DNA of 12,098 bases, taken from NCBI GenBank assembly GCA_937996535.1, contig CALKVF010000119.1:1-12098 (forward strand). The letters are read 5' to 3'. Positions within the stretch are counted from its first letter, which is position 1. Every line of letters begins with the position of its first letter. The stretch is from an uncultured Novosphingobium sp. Lineage in GTDB: Bacteria > Pseudomonadota > Alphaproteobacteria > Sphingomonadales > Sphingomonadaceae. Shown here one piece after another: positions 5,959 through 12,098 of the stretch. Position numbers and translations under genes: made by a program. The notes beneath the pieces were generated by a model. The model saw only the letters and a program-made list of their open reading frames with translations, searched no databases and was not told the DNA's origin.

Positions 5959-7248
5959 ATGGACTTTTCGCTGCCCCAGGATCTGGTCGACTATCTTGCC
6001 GAGCTGGACGATTTCATCGCCAAGGAAATCAAGCCGCTTGAGGAGAAGGATGACAACATCCGCTTCTTCGACCACCGCCGCGAATATGCCCGCACCGATT
6101 TCGAGAACCAGGGCCTGCCGCGCCACGAATGGGAAGAGCTGCTGCGCGATGCCTCGCTCCGCGCCGACAAGGCCGGTCACTGGCGCTTTTCGGCGCCCAA
6201 GAAATACGGCGGCAAGGATGGCTCGAACCTCTGGATGGCGGTGATCCGCGATCACTTCACCCAGATGGGCCTGGGCCTGCACAACGACCTGCAGAACGAA
6301 CACTCGATCGTCGGGAACTTCCCCTTCGTGAACATGTTCGAGCATTTCGGCACCGAGGACCAGCAGAAGGAATTCATCACCGGCGGGTTCGAACGCAACC
6401 GCCGCGTCGCCTTCGGCCTCACCGAACCGCACCACGGCTCGGACGCGACCCACATGGAAACCCGCGCGGTGCGCGAAACCCGTGACGGCGTGCCCGGCTG
6501 GCGGATCGACGGCGAGAAGATGTGGATCACCGGGATGCATGTCGCCACCCACTGCGCAGCGTTCTGCCGCACGTCGGGCAATGCCGGGGACGCCAAGGGG
6601 ATCACCTGCCTGCTCGTGCCGGCGGGCACGCCCGGCATGGTGGTCGATGAATACATGTGGACCTTCAACATGCCGACCGATCACCCGCGCATGCATTTCG
6701 AGAACTGCTGGGTTCCCGAAAGCGCGGTGCTCGGCCCGGTCGACGGCGGGCTCTCGATCGCACAGAGCTTCGTCCACCAGAACCGCATCCGCCAGGCCGC
6801 CAGTTCGCTCGGCGCGGCGACCTATTGCGTCGAGGAATCGGTTAAATATGCGCGCGAGCGCAAGCCCTTCGGCGCGGAACTGGCCCGCAACCAGGGCATC
6901 CAGTTCCCGCTGGTCGAACTGGCCACCCAGTGTGAAATGCTGCGCACGCTGATCTACAAGACCGCCTGGGAAATGGATCAGATGGAGCACAAGGAGATCG
7001 AGCACAAACTCTCGGACAAGATCTCGATGTGCAACTACTACGCCAACCGGCTGGTCTGCGACGCCGCCGACCGCGCCATGCAGGTCCACGGCGGGATCGG
7101 CTATTCGCGGCACAAGCCGTTCGAGCACATCTATCGCCATCACCGCCGCTACCGGATCACCGAAGGCGCCGAGGAAATCCAGATGCGCAAGGTTGGCGCC
7201 TATCTGTTCGGCTACCTTGGCCCGCGCAAGGCGCTCTACAAGAAGTAA
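5959..7248 (+). CDS. Acyl-CoA dehydrogenase paired with the kinase
   Basis: A 429-residue flavoprotein of the acyl-CoA dehydrogenase family, near the ACAD10/11-like and LvaC-like size. Helical N-domain at about 1-145; FAD/substrate signature AFGLTEPHHGSD (151-162); beta domain to about 255 (KMWITGMH at 187-194); C-terminal helical domain with ERKPFG (300-305), QVHGGIGY (375-382) and ITEGAEEIQ, in which E402 lies at the position of the catalytic base of medium-chain-type enzymes. It should carry out FAD-dependent alpha,beta-dehydrogenation of an acyl-CoA, passing electrons to ETF. AAGGAA (5947-5952) precedes the ATG, which starts one base after the kinase stop. In the paired LvaA/LvaC and ACAD10/11 systems, the dehydrogenase acts on a phosphorylated acyl-CoA and phosphate is lost; that role here is inferred from pairing, and a plain beta-oxidation step on another CoA ester is the alternative. 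Confidence 0.93.
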   Translation: MDFSLPQDLVDYLAELDDFIAKEIKPLEEKDDNIRFFDHRREYARTDFENQGLPRHEWEELLRDASLRADKAGHWRFSAPKKYGGKDGSNLWMAVIRDHFTQMGLGLHNDLQNEHSIVGNFPFVNMFEHFGTEDQQKEFITGGFERNRRVAFGLTEPHHGSDATHMETRAVRETRDGVPGWRIDGEKMWITGMHVATHCAAFCRTSGNAGDAKGITCLLVPAGTPGMVVDEYMWTFNMPTDHPRMHFENCWVPESAVLGPVDGGLSIAQSFVHQNRIRQAASSLGAATYCVEESVKYARERKPFGAELARNQGIQFPLVELATQCEMLRTLIYKTAWEMDQMEHKEIEHKLSDKISMCNYYANRLVCDAADRAMQVHGGIGYSRHKPFEHIYRHHRRYRITEGAEEIQMRKVGAYLFGYLGPRKALYKK

Positions 7249-7257
7249 GCCCAGCCG

Positions 7258-7291
7258 CCCCGCATTGCTCAGGCGATGCGGGGCAGGTTTT
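7258..7291 (+). terminator. Hairpin terminator at the dehydrogenase/haemoglobin junction
   Basis: CCCCGCAT (7258-7265) pairs exactly with ATGCGGGG (7276-7283) over a ten-base loop that includes the haemoglobin stop codon (7269-7271). On the plus strand it is followed by CAGGTTTT, a weak T-tract, so it can terminate the kinase/dehydrogenase operon. On the minus strand no T-run follows. Confidence 0.5.
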
Positions 7292-7775
7292 CCCCGGCCC
7301 GCGCCGAGGACAGATCGCCGGTGCGGTGCATGACAATCCCGGTGAGCAGACTGTCGGCAATCATCCGCGCCTTGTCGGCCACGGCGCGGCGGGCCTCGGA
7401 TGAATTGCCGAGCTGCGCCAGCGTGGCGTAGAACAGCTCAAGCCAGCGCGCGAAATGCGCCTCTTCCAAGCCGGGAATAGCAACGTGCATCCGCATCGGG
7501 TTGCCCGAATATTCCCCGCTGCCCATCAACACCGAGCGCCAGAAGGCCTTCATCCGCACGAGGTGCGGGCCCCAATCGCTGATCCGCGCGGCGAAGATGG
7601 GGCCGATCAGCGCATCTTCGCGCACCGCGGCGTAGAACGCTTCGACAAAGGCATCGACATAGCCACCGTCCACGCCCACCGCGGCGGCATCGCTGCGCAT
7701 CCGCTCACGCGCGGCAAGGGCGCGCGGATGGCCCTGCTTGCGCAGCGGCTCGGGCTTGGCGGGAGAGTCGGTCAT
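7269..7775 (-). CDS. Group III truncated haemoglobin
   Basis: A 168-residue haem protein of the 2-on-2 globin fold, group III, compared with Campylobacter jejuni Ctb. Conserved residues align: FY in helix B (Tyr48 = B10), LIGPIF, W68, distal His71 (E7), FW near 78-79, GEYSGNP, proximal haem-ligand His97 (F8), HFARWL with Trp111 (G8). The His71-His97 distance of 26 residues equals that in Ctb, supporting an intact haem pocket. The family binds O2 and NO and is linked to nitrosative stress or microaerobic life; which applies here is unknown. The N-terminus is about 25 residues longer than Ctb and polar, without a signal peptide. ATG 7775 is preferred over an upstream TTG at 7805, although its ribosome site (AGGGC) is weak. 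It lies 38 bases after the hydrolase stop and may be read from the same transcript. Confidence 0.93.
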   Translation of the reverse strand: MTDSPAKPEPLRKQGHPRALAARERMRSDAAAVGVDGGYVDAFVEAFYAAVREDALIGPIFAARISDWGPHLVRMKAFWRSVLMGSGEYSGNPMRMHVAIPGLEEAHFARWLELFYATLAQLGNSSEARRAVADKARMIADSLLTGIVMHRTGDLSSARAGENLPRIA

Positions 7776-7813
7776 GGCCTGCGCCCTAGACCCGGGCACC
7801 GGCAAAGAAAAGC

Positions 7814-8890
7814 TTAGCGCGAAGCGGTGCGCCGCAGGCCTGAGCTTTCGGTCTGGTAGCCATCGTAGATCGCCCGGGCGATCGTGGCGATGCGGCTGTC
7901 GCGGCCCGACTTGCCGCCCTGCCCGGTGACATAGATCGCCACCGCGATGACCCGGCCATCGGGCGAATGGATGAAGCCGACATCGCTCGACGTGTTGTTG
8001 AGCGTGCCGGTCTTGTGCGCCACGCGCACGCCTTCGGGCATACCGGCGCGGATGCGGTGGCGCCCGGTGAGGCAGCGTTCCATCGCGCCGATCAGCACCC
8101 GGCGGCTCGACGTGGTCAGCCAGCGGCCTTCGTACAGCCCGCGCAGCAACTGGACCATGCCCTGCGGCGTGGCGCTGTCGCGTGGATCGACGGTGCGGGC
8201 GGGATCGAATTCGCCATCATCGCGCACCAGCGTGGCGATGTCGCGGTCAAGCCGGACGCCCGAAATGCCGGTGCTGCGGATCCAGCGGGTAACCGCGGTC
8301 GGCCCGCCGACCACGGCCAGCAGCGCGTCGGTCGCGTGGTTGTCGCTGCGGGTGATCGCCAGTTCGATCAGGGTCGATGCCGCCAGCATCTGTCCGGGGC
8401 GAACCGGAGCCTTGGCCCCCGAAAAGCGCGCCGAGCCCACCGGCATCATCATCGGGAAACGGTCGGTCAGCTTCCAGCGGCCCTTGTCCACCCCATCGAG
8501 GAACGTGGCGACGATCGCGACCTTGCTGGTCGAGGCCATCGGGAACGGCTGATCGCCCAGCACCGAGACAGTGCGCCCCGAAGTGAGATCAAGCGCGGCC
8601 ACGCCGATGCGGCCCTGGCTGGCACTGGCGAGCGCGACGAGGCGCGTATCAAAGCCTTCGACGCCGGCCAGCAGCGTCGGATTGGGAGAAACCCAGGCCT
8701 TGACCGAAACCGGCTTGCGCGGCTGGGGCTGGCTGGCGGGCGCAGCACGCGGCGCCGCAGAAACCGCGGGGACAAATGCCCGGTCGAACTGGGTTTCAAG
8801 CGTGTCAGCACGCGCGCCCGCGGTGGGCGCAGCGATGCTGCAGGCAACAGCCAGCAGACTCAGCAGCCGAGTTACAAGTCCCGCCTTCAC
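7814..8890 (-). CDS. Class A beta-lactamase-like serine hydrolase, atypical omega loop
   Basis: With the start at GTG 8890 the protein has 358 residues: MKAGLVTRLL, a hydrophobic core, and a signal peptidase I site after AGARA (residue 28), so it is exported to the periplasm. A Pro/Ala-rich spacer (41-62) precedes the penicillin-binding fold. Active-site motifs are present: STSK (S120, K123), SDN (182-184) and HKTG (K293-G295). The omega loop is abnormal: after LDR (214-216) comes DIATLV, not the usual ExxxN, and about 20 residues instead of 13 separate LDR from RDSATP. The general base Glu166 of true class A enzymes therefore appears absent; the only loop glutamate is E227. It could be a slow beta-lactamase, a deacylation-poor drug binder or a peptidoglycan peptidase-like enzyme. 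A longer GTG start at 8956 would destroy the signal peptide and coincides with a likely -35 box. Confidence 0.82.
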   Translation of the reverse strand: MKAGLVTRLLSLLAVACSIAAPTAGARADTLETQFDRAFVPAVSAAPRAAPASQPQPRKPVSVKAWVSPNPTLLAGVEGFDTRLVALASASQGRIGVAALDLTSGRTVSVLGDQPFPMASTSKVAIVATFLDGVDKGRWKLTDRFPMMMPVGSARFSGAKAPVRPGQMLAASTLIELAITRSDNHATDALLAVVGGPTAVTRWIRSTGISGVRLDRDIATLVRDDGEFDPARTVDPRDSATPQGMVQLLRGLYEGRWLTTSSRRVLIGAMERCLTGRHRIRAGMPEGVRVAHKTGTLNNTSSDVGFIHSPDGRVIAVAIYVTGQGGKSGRDSRIATIARAIYDGYQTESSGLRRTASR

Positions 8891-8926
8891 GGTGTATGTA
8901 TTAATCCGTATCTGGTTGCGATTTTT

Positions 8927-8956
8927 ATAATATCGTTGCCACCACCCGGATTTCAC
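8927..8956 (-). promoter_or_regulatory. Candidate sigma-70 promoter of the hydrolase gene
   Basis: On the minus strand GTGAAA (fwd 8951-8956, four of six matches to -35) and TATTAT (fwd 8927-8932, five of six to -10) are 18 bases apart in an AT-rich stretch. Transcription would begin near 8920, giving a leader of about 30 bases before GTG 8890. This supports the shorter start. The hydrolase and globin could thus be transcribed independently of kup. Confidence 0.45.
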
Positions 8957-8994
8957 GAAGCGTTAAAACAACGTAAAAATACGGATAATGATTA

Positions 8995-9024
8995 ACCTTA
9001 ATAATATTTAGGCGTGGTTAAGGT
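8995..9024 (-). terminator. Weak AT-rich inverted repeat just after kup
   Basis: ACCTTAA (8995-9001) and TTAAGGT (9018-9024) form a seven-base inverted repeat with a 16-base loop, starting directly after the kup stop codon (9026-9028). The stem is weak and no long T-run follows on the minus strand, so it could be a poor terminator, a protein site, or nothing. Confidence 0.25.
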
Positions 9025-9025
9025 G

Positions 9026-10978
9026 TCAAATCGCATATTGAACGCCAAGCTCGATCACACGGTTCGGCGGAATATTATAGTAATCCGTCGGATTAGCCGC
9101 ATTTCGATGCAGAATTATAAATAATACATTTTGCCACACCGGCATTCCGCCATCAGAAGATCGCGAAAAGCTGTTCCGGCCAATAAAGAAACTGGCGTTC
9201 TTTGCACCCGGAACAAGTTCCATATCGGACAACAAATCACGATAGACGTCGGGCTTTTCCATGAAGCCATAGCGCAGTTCTATGCGCGCAAAGACATCGT
9301 TGATCGGCGTGATCACAATCCGATCGGCCGGATCGCACCATGGCTTCTGCAAAACCTTAACCGTGGTAACGAAATTGTGCCGGTGCAAAACATGATTGTG
9401 CTTGAGGTTATGCAGCAGCGCGGTCGGGGTGAGATCGTTGCGCGCGGTCAGGTAGATCGCGGTGCCGGCAACCTGACTGGGCGGACGATGCGACAGCGCC
9501 ATGGCCATGTCGGCCAGCGGCAACGCGCCATCGTCCTCAAGCAGTGTCACGATCCGGCGGCCGCGCACCCAGGTCCAGATCAGCACCATGATCGCCCCGG
9601 CGATGACCAGCGGCACCCAGCCGCCTTCGACCACGCGCAGCGCATTGGCGCCAAAGAACACCAGATCGAGCGCCAGGAACGGCGTGATCACCGCCAGGCT
9701 GGCCGGCAGGCTCCAGCCCCAGCGACGCCGCGTGACGACGAAGGCCAGGCAGCAGGTGATCACCATGGTCCCGGTCACGGCGATGCCATAGGCCGCGGCC
9801 ATCGCGCTCGAATTGCGGAACGCCAGGGTCAGCACCACCACCCCGAACAGCACCAGCCAGTTGACCACCGGCATATAGATCTGCCCGGCGTGCCCGGCCG
9901 AGGTCTGGCGGATCGCAAGGCGCGGCAGCAGGCCCAGCTGAATCGCCTGCTGGGTCAGCGAAAAGGCCCCGGTGATCACCGCCTGGCTGGCGATGATCGT
10001 CGCCGCCGTGGCGAGCAGCACCATCGGCAGACGCACCGCATCGGGGATCATCAGGAAGAACCAGTCCTGATTGACGAAGGGCTGCCCGGCCTGCTGCGCC
10101 TGTTCGAGCACCTTCATCGCGAAAGCGCCCTGCCCCAGATAGTTCAGCACCAGCGCCGGAAACACGAGGCCCAGCCACGCGAGCCGGATCGGCCGCTTAC
10201 CGAAATGCCCCATGTCGGCGGTCAGCGCCTCGGCCCCGGTCACGGTCAGGAACACCGCGCCCAGCACGAACAGCCCAAGCACCCCATGCCCGGCGACAAA
10301 GCGCACCGCATGCCACGGAAGAAACGCCGACACGATCGCCGGGTCATCGGCCAAGTGGAACAGCCCGAGGCCGCCCAGTGCCAGGAACCATGCCACGCAG
10401 ACCGGGCCGAACAGCCGCGCCACCACCTCTGTCCCGCGCGACTGGATCGCGAACAGCGCGGTGAGGATAGCCAGACTGATGATGATGATCCGCTGCTCGC
10501 TGAACAGCGCGCCGGCCGAAGGTAGCGATTTCAGCCCCTCGACCGCCGAGAGCACCGACAGCGACGGGGTGATCACCGCATCGCCGTAAAACAGCGCCGC
10601 ACCGATTGCACCGAGCGCGAGGACCACGCCGCCACTCCGCGTGGTGCCGCGCTGCACTAGCGCGAGCAGGGCCAGCACCCCGCCTTCGCCATCGTTGTCG
10701 GCGCGCATCAGGAAGGTCATGTATTTGAGCGTGACGACGATGATCAGCGCCCACAGCGCCAGGCTCATTACCCCGACGATCTCTTCCTGCACCAGTCCAT
10801 CTGACGCCGCCTGCCCCAGTGCCTCGCGAAAGGCATAGAGCGGGCTGGTGCCGATATCGCCAAAGACGACGCCGATCGCACCGATCGTCAGAGGGAGCAG
10901 GGCATGGGAGGAATGATGGCCATCATGGCCGTGCAGACTTGCGTCAGCACCTGAATCCGCTTGAGCATCGAGACTCAT
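9026..10978 (-). CDS. kup: Kup/KUP-family potassium uptake transporter
   Basis: A 650-residue inner-membrane K+ transporter of the KUP/HAK/KT family, which brings in K+ together with H+. The start ATG 10978 is chosen because AAGGG lies eight bases upstream (minus strand) and the family's conserved part begins soon after; an upstream ATG at 11101 would add 41 Cys/Arg-rich residues unlike the family. Hallmarks are VVFGDIGTSPLYAFREAL (from about 37), GEGGVLALLALVQR, and FYGDAVITPSLSVLSAVEGL (about 130-149). About twelve hydrophobic helices run to near residue 470, then a soluble C-terminal domain with RYGFMEKPDVYRDL, MPVWQNVLFIILHRNA and the terminal IPPNRVIELG. Length matches proteobacterial Kup. 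The N-terminus has a His cluster (five His between 16 and 25). The last codons are AT-rich compared with the rest. An extended dyad lies upstream at 11044-11077. Confidence 0.96.
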   Translation of the reverse strand: MSLDAQADSGADASLHGHDGHHSSHALLPLTIGAIGVVFGDIGTSPLYAFREALGQAASDGLVQEEIVGVMSLALWALIIVVTLKYMTFLMRADNDGEGGVLALLALVQRGTTRSGGVVLALGAIGAALFYGDAVITPSLSVLSAVEGLKSLPSAGALFSEQRIIIISLAILTALFAIQSRGTEVVARLFGPVCVAWFLALGGLGLFHLADDPAIVSAFLPWHAVRFVAGHGVLGLFVLGAVFLTVTGAEALTADMGHFGKRPIRLAWLGLVFPALVLNYLGQGAFAMKVLEQAQQAGQPFVNQDWFFLMIPDAVRLPMVLLATAATIIASQAVITGAFSLTQQAIQLGLLPRLAIRQTSAGHAGQIYMPVVNWLVLFGVVVLTLAFRNSSAMAAAYGIAVTGTMVITCCLAFVVTRRRWGWSLPASLAVITPFLALDLVFFGANALRVVEGGWVPLVIAGAIMVLIWTWVRGRRIVTLLEDDGALPLADMAMALSHRPPSQVAGTAIYLTARNDLTPTALLHNLKHNHVLHRHNFVTTVKVLQKPWCDPADRIVITPINDVFARIELRYGFMEKPDVYRDLLSDMELVPGAKNASFFIGRNSFSRSSDGGMPVWQNVLFIILHRNAANPTDYYNIPPNRVIELGVQYAI

Positions 10979-11043
10979 CGATCGCGCCCTTTCCGGCACG
11001 TGGGAAAGGCGGCGCAGATAGGCCTTTGCGGCGGCCCAGCAAT

Positions 11044-11077
11044 TGCGTTTGGCGCAACATCTGTTGCATAAAACGCA
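11044..11077. promoter_or_regulatory. Extended symmetric dyad upstream of kup
   Basis: Two nested inverted repeats share one centre: the inner GCAACA (11054-11059)/TGTTGC (11062-11067) with two bases between, and the outer TGCGTTT (11044-11050)/AAACGCA (11071-11077), with three non-pairing bases on each side between inner and outer arms. It lies 66-99 bases upstream of the kup start, between groL's terminator and kup. It could be a dimeric regulator's operator or a leader hairpin. TTGCG-TTTGG-CGCAA (11043-11057) overlaps and could form an alternative stem. Confidence 0.5.
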
Positions 11078-11106
11078 TCCAATTCTGACAGGATCGTCCA
11101 CCCATC

Positions 11107-11148
11107 AGAAAAAGGAAGGGGCCGGAAGGACTTGCTCCTTCCGGCCCC
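11107..11148 (-). terminator. Intrinsic terminator of groL
   Basis: A perfect 13-bp stem, GGGGCCGGAAGGA (11118-11130) with TCCTTCCGGCCCC (11136-11148), has a five-base loop. On the minus strand it is followed by TTCCTTTTTCT (fwd 11107-11117). It begins about 30 bases after the groL stop. On the plus strand there is GAATTTT after the stem, but no plus-strand gene ends here. Confidence 0.92.
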
Positions 11149-11178
11149 GAATTTTCCCTGGCTGAACGCCGGGCTTGC

Positions 11179-12098
11179 TTAGAAGCCCATGTCGCCCATG
11201 CCGCCCATGCCGCCACCCATCGGGGGCATCGCGGGCTTGTCGTCAGCGCGTTCCGAGATCGCGGCTTCGGTGGTGATCAGCAGACCAGCAACCGAGGCAG
11301 CATCCTGCAGAGCGGTACGCACGACCTTGGTCGGGTCGATCACGCCGGCAGCCTTGAGATTTTCATAGGTGTCGGTCGCGGCGTTGAAGCCCTGGTTCTC
11401 ATCGTTTTCGCGCAGCAGGTTGCCCGAGACGACCGCGCCATCGTGGCCGGCGTTTTCAGCAATCTGCTTGAGCGGAGCGGTGATCGCCTTGCGGACGATG
11501 TCGATGCCCTTGGTCTGGTCGTCGTTGGCGCCCTTGAGGCCTTCGAGCGACTTGGTCGCATAGAGCAGCGCCGTGCCGCCGCCAGGGACGATGCCTTCTT
11601 CAACCGCAGCGCGGGTCGCGTGGAGAGCGTCGTCAACGCGGTCCTTGCGTTCCTTCACTTCGACTTCGGTCGCACCGCCAACCTTGATCACGGCAACACC
11701 GCCAGCCAGCTTGGCCAGACGTTCCTGCAGCTTTTCACGGTCGTAGTCCGAGGTGGTGACTTCGATCTGGGCGCGGATCTGTTCGACGCGGGCCTTGATC
11801 TGGTCCTGGGCACCAGCGCCATCGACGATGGTGGTGTTGTCCTTGTCGATCGAGACGCGCTTGGCCTGGCCGAGCATACCCAGCGTGACCGATTCCAGCT
11901 TGATGCCGAGGTCTTCGCTGATCATTTCACCCTGGGTGAGGATCGCGATGTCCTGCAGCATGGCCTTGCGGCGATCGCCGAAGCCCGGAGCCTTGACCGC
12001 CGCGATCTTCAGACCGCCGCGCAGCTTGTTGACCACGAGGGTCGCCAGCGCTTCGCCTTCGATGTCTTCGGCGATGATCAGCAGCGGACGGCCCGACT
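11179..12098 (-). CDS. groL: Chaperonin GroEL, C-terminal 305 residues (partial at window end)
   Basis: The frame stays open to the window edge, so the start and roughly the first 240 residues are outside; the GTG at 12036 is internal. The visible part starts with GRPLLIIAEDIEGEALATLV of the apical domain, continues through VNKLRGGLKIAAVKAPGFGD and QAKRVSIDKDNTTIVDGAG, and returns to the intermediate/equatorial part with VDDALHATRAAVEEGIVPGG, which holds the Asp corresponding to E. coli D398 needed for ATP hydrolysis. It ends with the Gly/Met-rich tail GGMGGMGDMGF. GroEL forms a 14-mer that folds proteins with GroES in the cytoplasm. groS would be expected upstream, beyond the window. The 3' end is closed by its own strong terminator, so kup is not part of this transcript. 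Confidence 0.98.
   Translation of the reverse strand, partial: SGRPLLIIAEDIEGEALATLVVNKLRGGLKIAAVKAPGFGDRRKAMLQDIAILTQGEMISEDLGIKLESVTLGMLGQAKRVSIDKDNTTIVDGAGAQDQIKARVEQIRAQIEVTTSDYDREKLQERLAKLAGGVAVIKVGGATEVEVKERKDRVDDALHATRAAVEEGIVPGGGTALLYATKSLEGLKGANDDQTKGIDIVRKAITAPLKQIAENAGHDGAVVSGNLLRENDENQGFNAATDTYENLKAAGVIDPTKVVRTALQDAASVAGLLITTEAAISERADDKPAMPPMGGGMGGMGDMGF

Noticed and set aside
5698..7143. 481-codon minus-strand open frame opposite the acyl-CoA dehydrogenase and kinase 3' end
   Set aside because: It is a codon-bias shadow of two recognised genes; no ribosome site, no domain.
8990..9025. CtrA-type sites suggested by repeated TTAA tetranucleotides
   Set aside because: No pair of TTAA has the required seven-base spacing; the tetramers reflect AT-rich composition.
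9131..10525. 464-codon plus-strand open frame opposite kup
   Set aside because: Extremely Arg/His/Gln-rich product antisense to conserved membrane helices; an artefact of the reverse reading of hydrophobic codons.
10979..11101. Longer kup start at 11101
   Set aside because: The extra 41 residues are Cys/Arg-rich and unlike the family, they overlap the symmetric dyad, and a good ribosome site precedes ATG 10978.

Overview
The window is GC-rich, densely coded bacterial chromosome and most likely comes from an alphaproteobacterium of the Sphingomonadales (Novosphingobium/Erythrobacter/Sphingomonas type). The lineage is inferred from strong third-position G/C bias, protein flavour (PolA, an acyl-CoA dehydrogenase/phosphotransferase pair, an Ala/Asp-rich mini-lipoprotein, GroEL ending in Gly/Met repeats) and very short intergenic gaps. 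I could not search a database. I see no mobile element, integrase, tRNA, rRNA or CRISPR array.

Layout. Bases 1-977 (+) are the 3' part of a Cdc48/VCP-type AAA+ ATPase. It converges on polA (997-3837, -), a full three-domain DNA polymerase I, with only 19 bp between the stop codons. A divergent intergenic region (3838-4123) carries a perfect 22-bp dyad and leads into a very small Ala/Asp/Thr-rich lipoprotein gene (4124-4369, +) closed by a textbook terminator (4394-4425). Next, on +, is a leader region with an AT-rich dyad and a possible 19-codon leader ORF. It is followed by a two-gene operon: an APH-fold kinase with a C-terminal DUF6285-like tail (4599-5957) and, one base later, an acyl-CoA dehydrogenase (5959-7248). 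These converge on three minus-strand genes, read right to left: kup (10978-9026), a class A beta-lactamase-like serine hydrolase (8890-7814) and a group III truncated haemoglobin (7775-7269). At the right edge, groL (minus, 5' part outside the window) ends at 11179 with its own strong terminator.

How the genes relate. Most are housekeeping (polA, groL, kup). The pathway-like unit is the kinase plus acyl-CoA dehydrogenase. This pairing matches what is known for levulinate/4-hydroxyacid catabolism (LvaA/LvaC of Pseudomonas putida) and for the fused mammalian ACAD10/ACAD11 enzymes, in which a hydroxyacyl-CoA is phosphorylated and then processed by the dehydrogenase. Here the kinase also carries an extra domain that may correspond to a separate accessory protein elsewhere. 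The hydrolase is unusual in keeping SxxK, SDN and KTG but lacking the standard omega-loop glutamate. Several symmetric DNA elements (3987-4008, 4480-4497, 11044-11077) lie upstream of genes and are not explained by coding. The truly novel content is modest; the kinase fusion operon, the atypical hydrolase and the kup-upstream dyad are the best leads.
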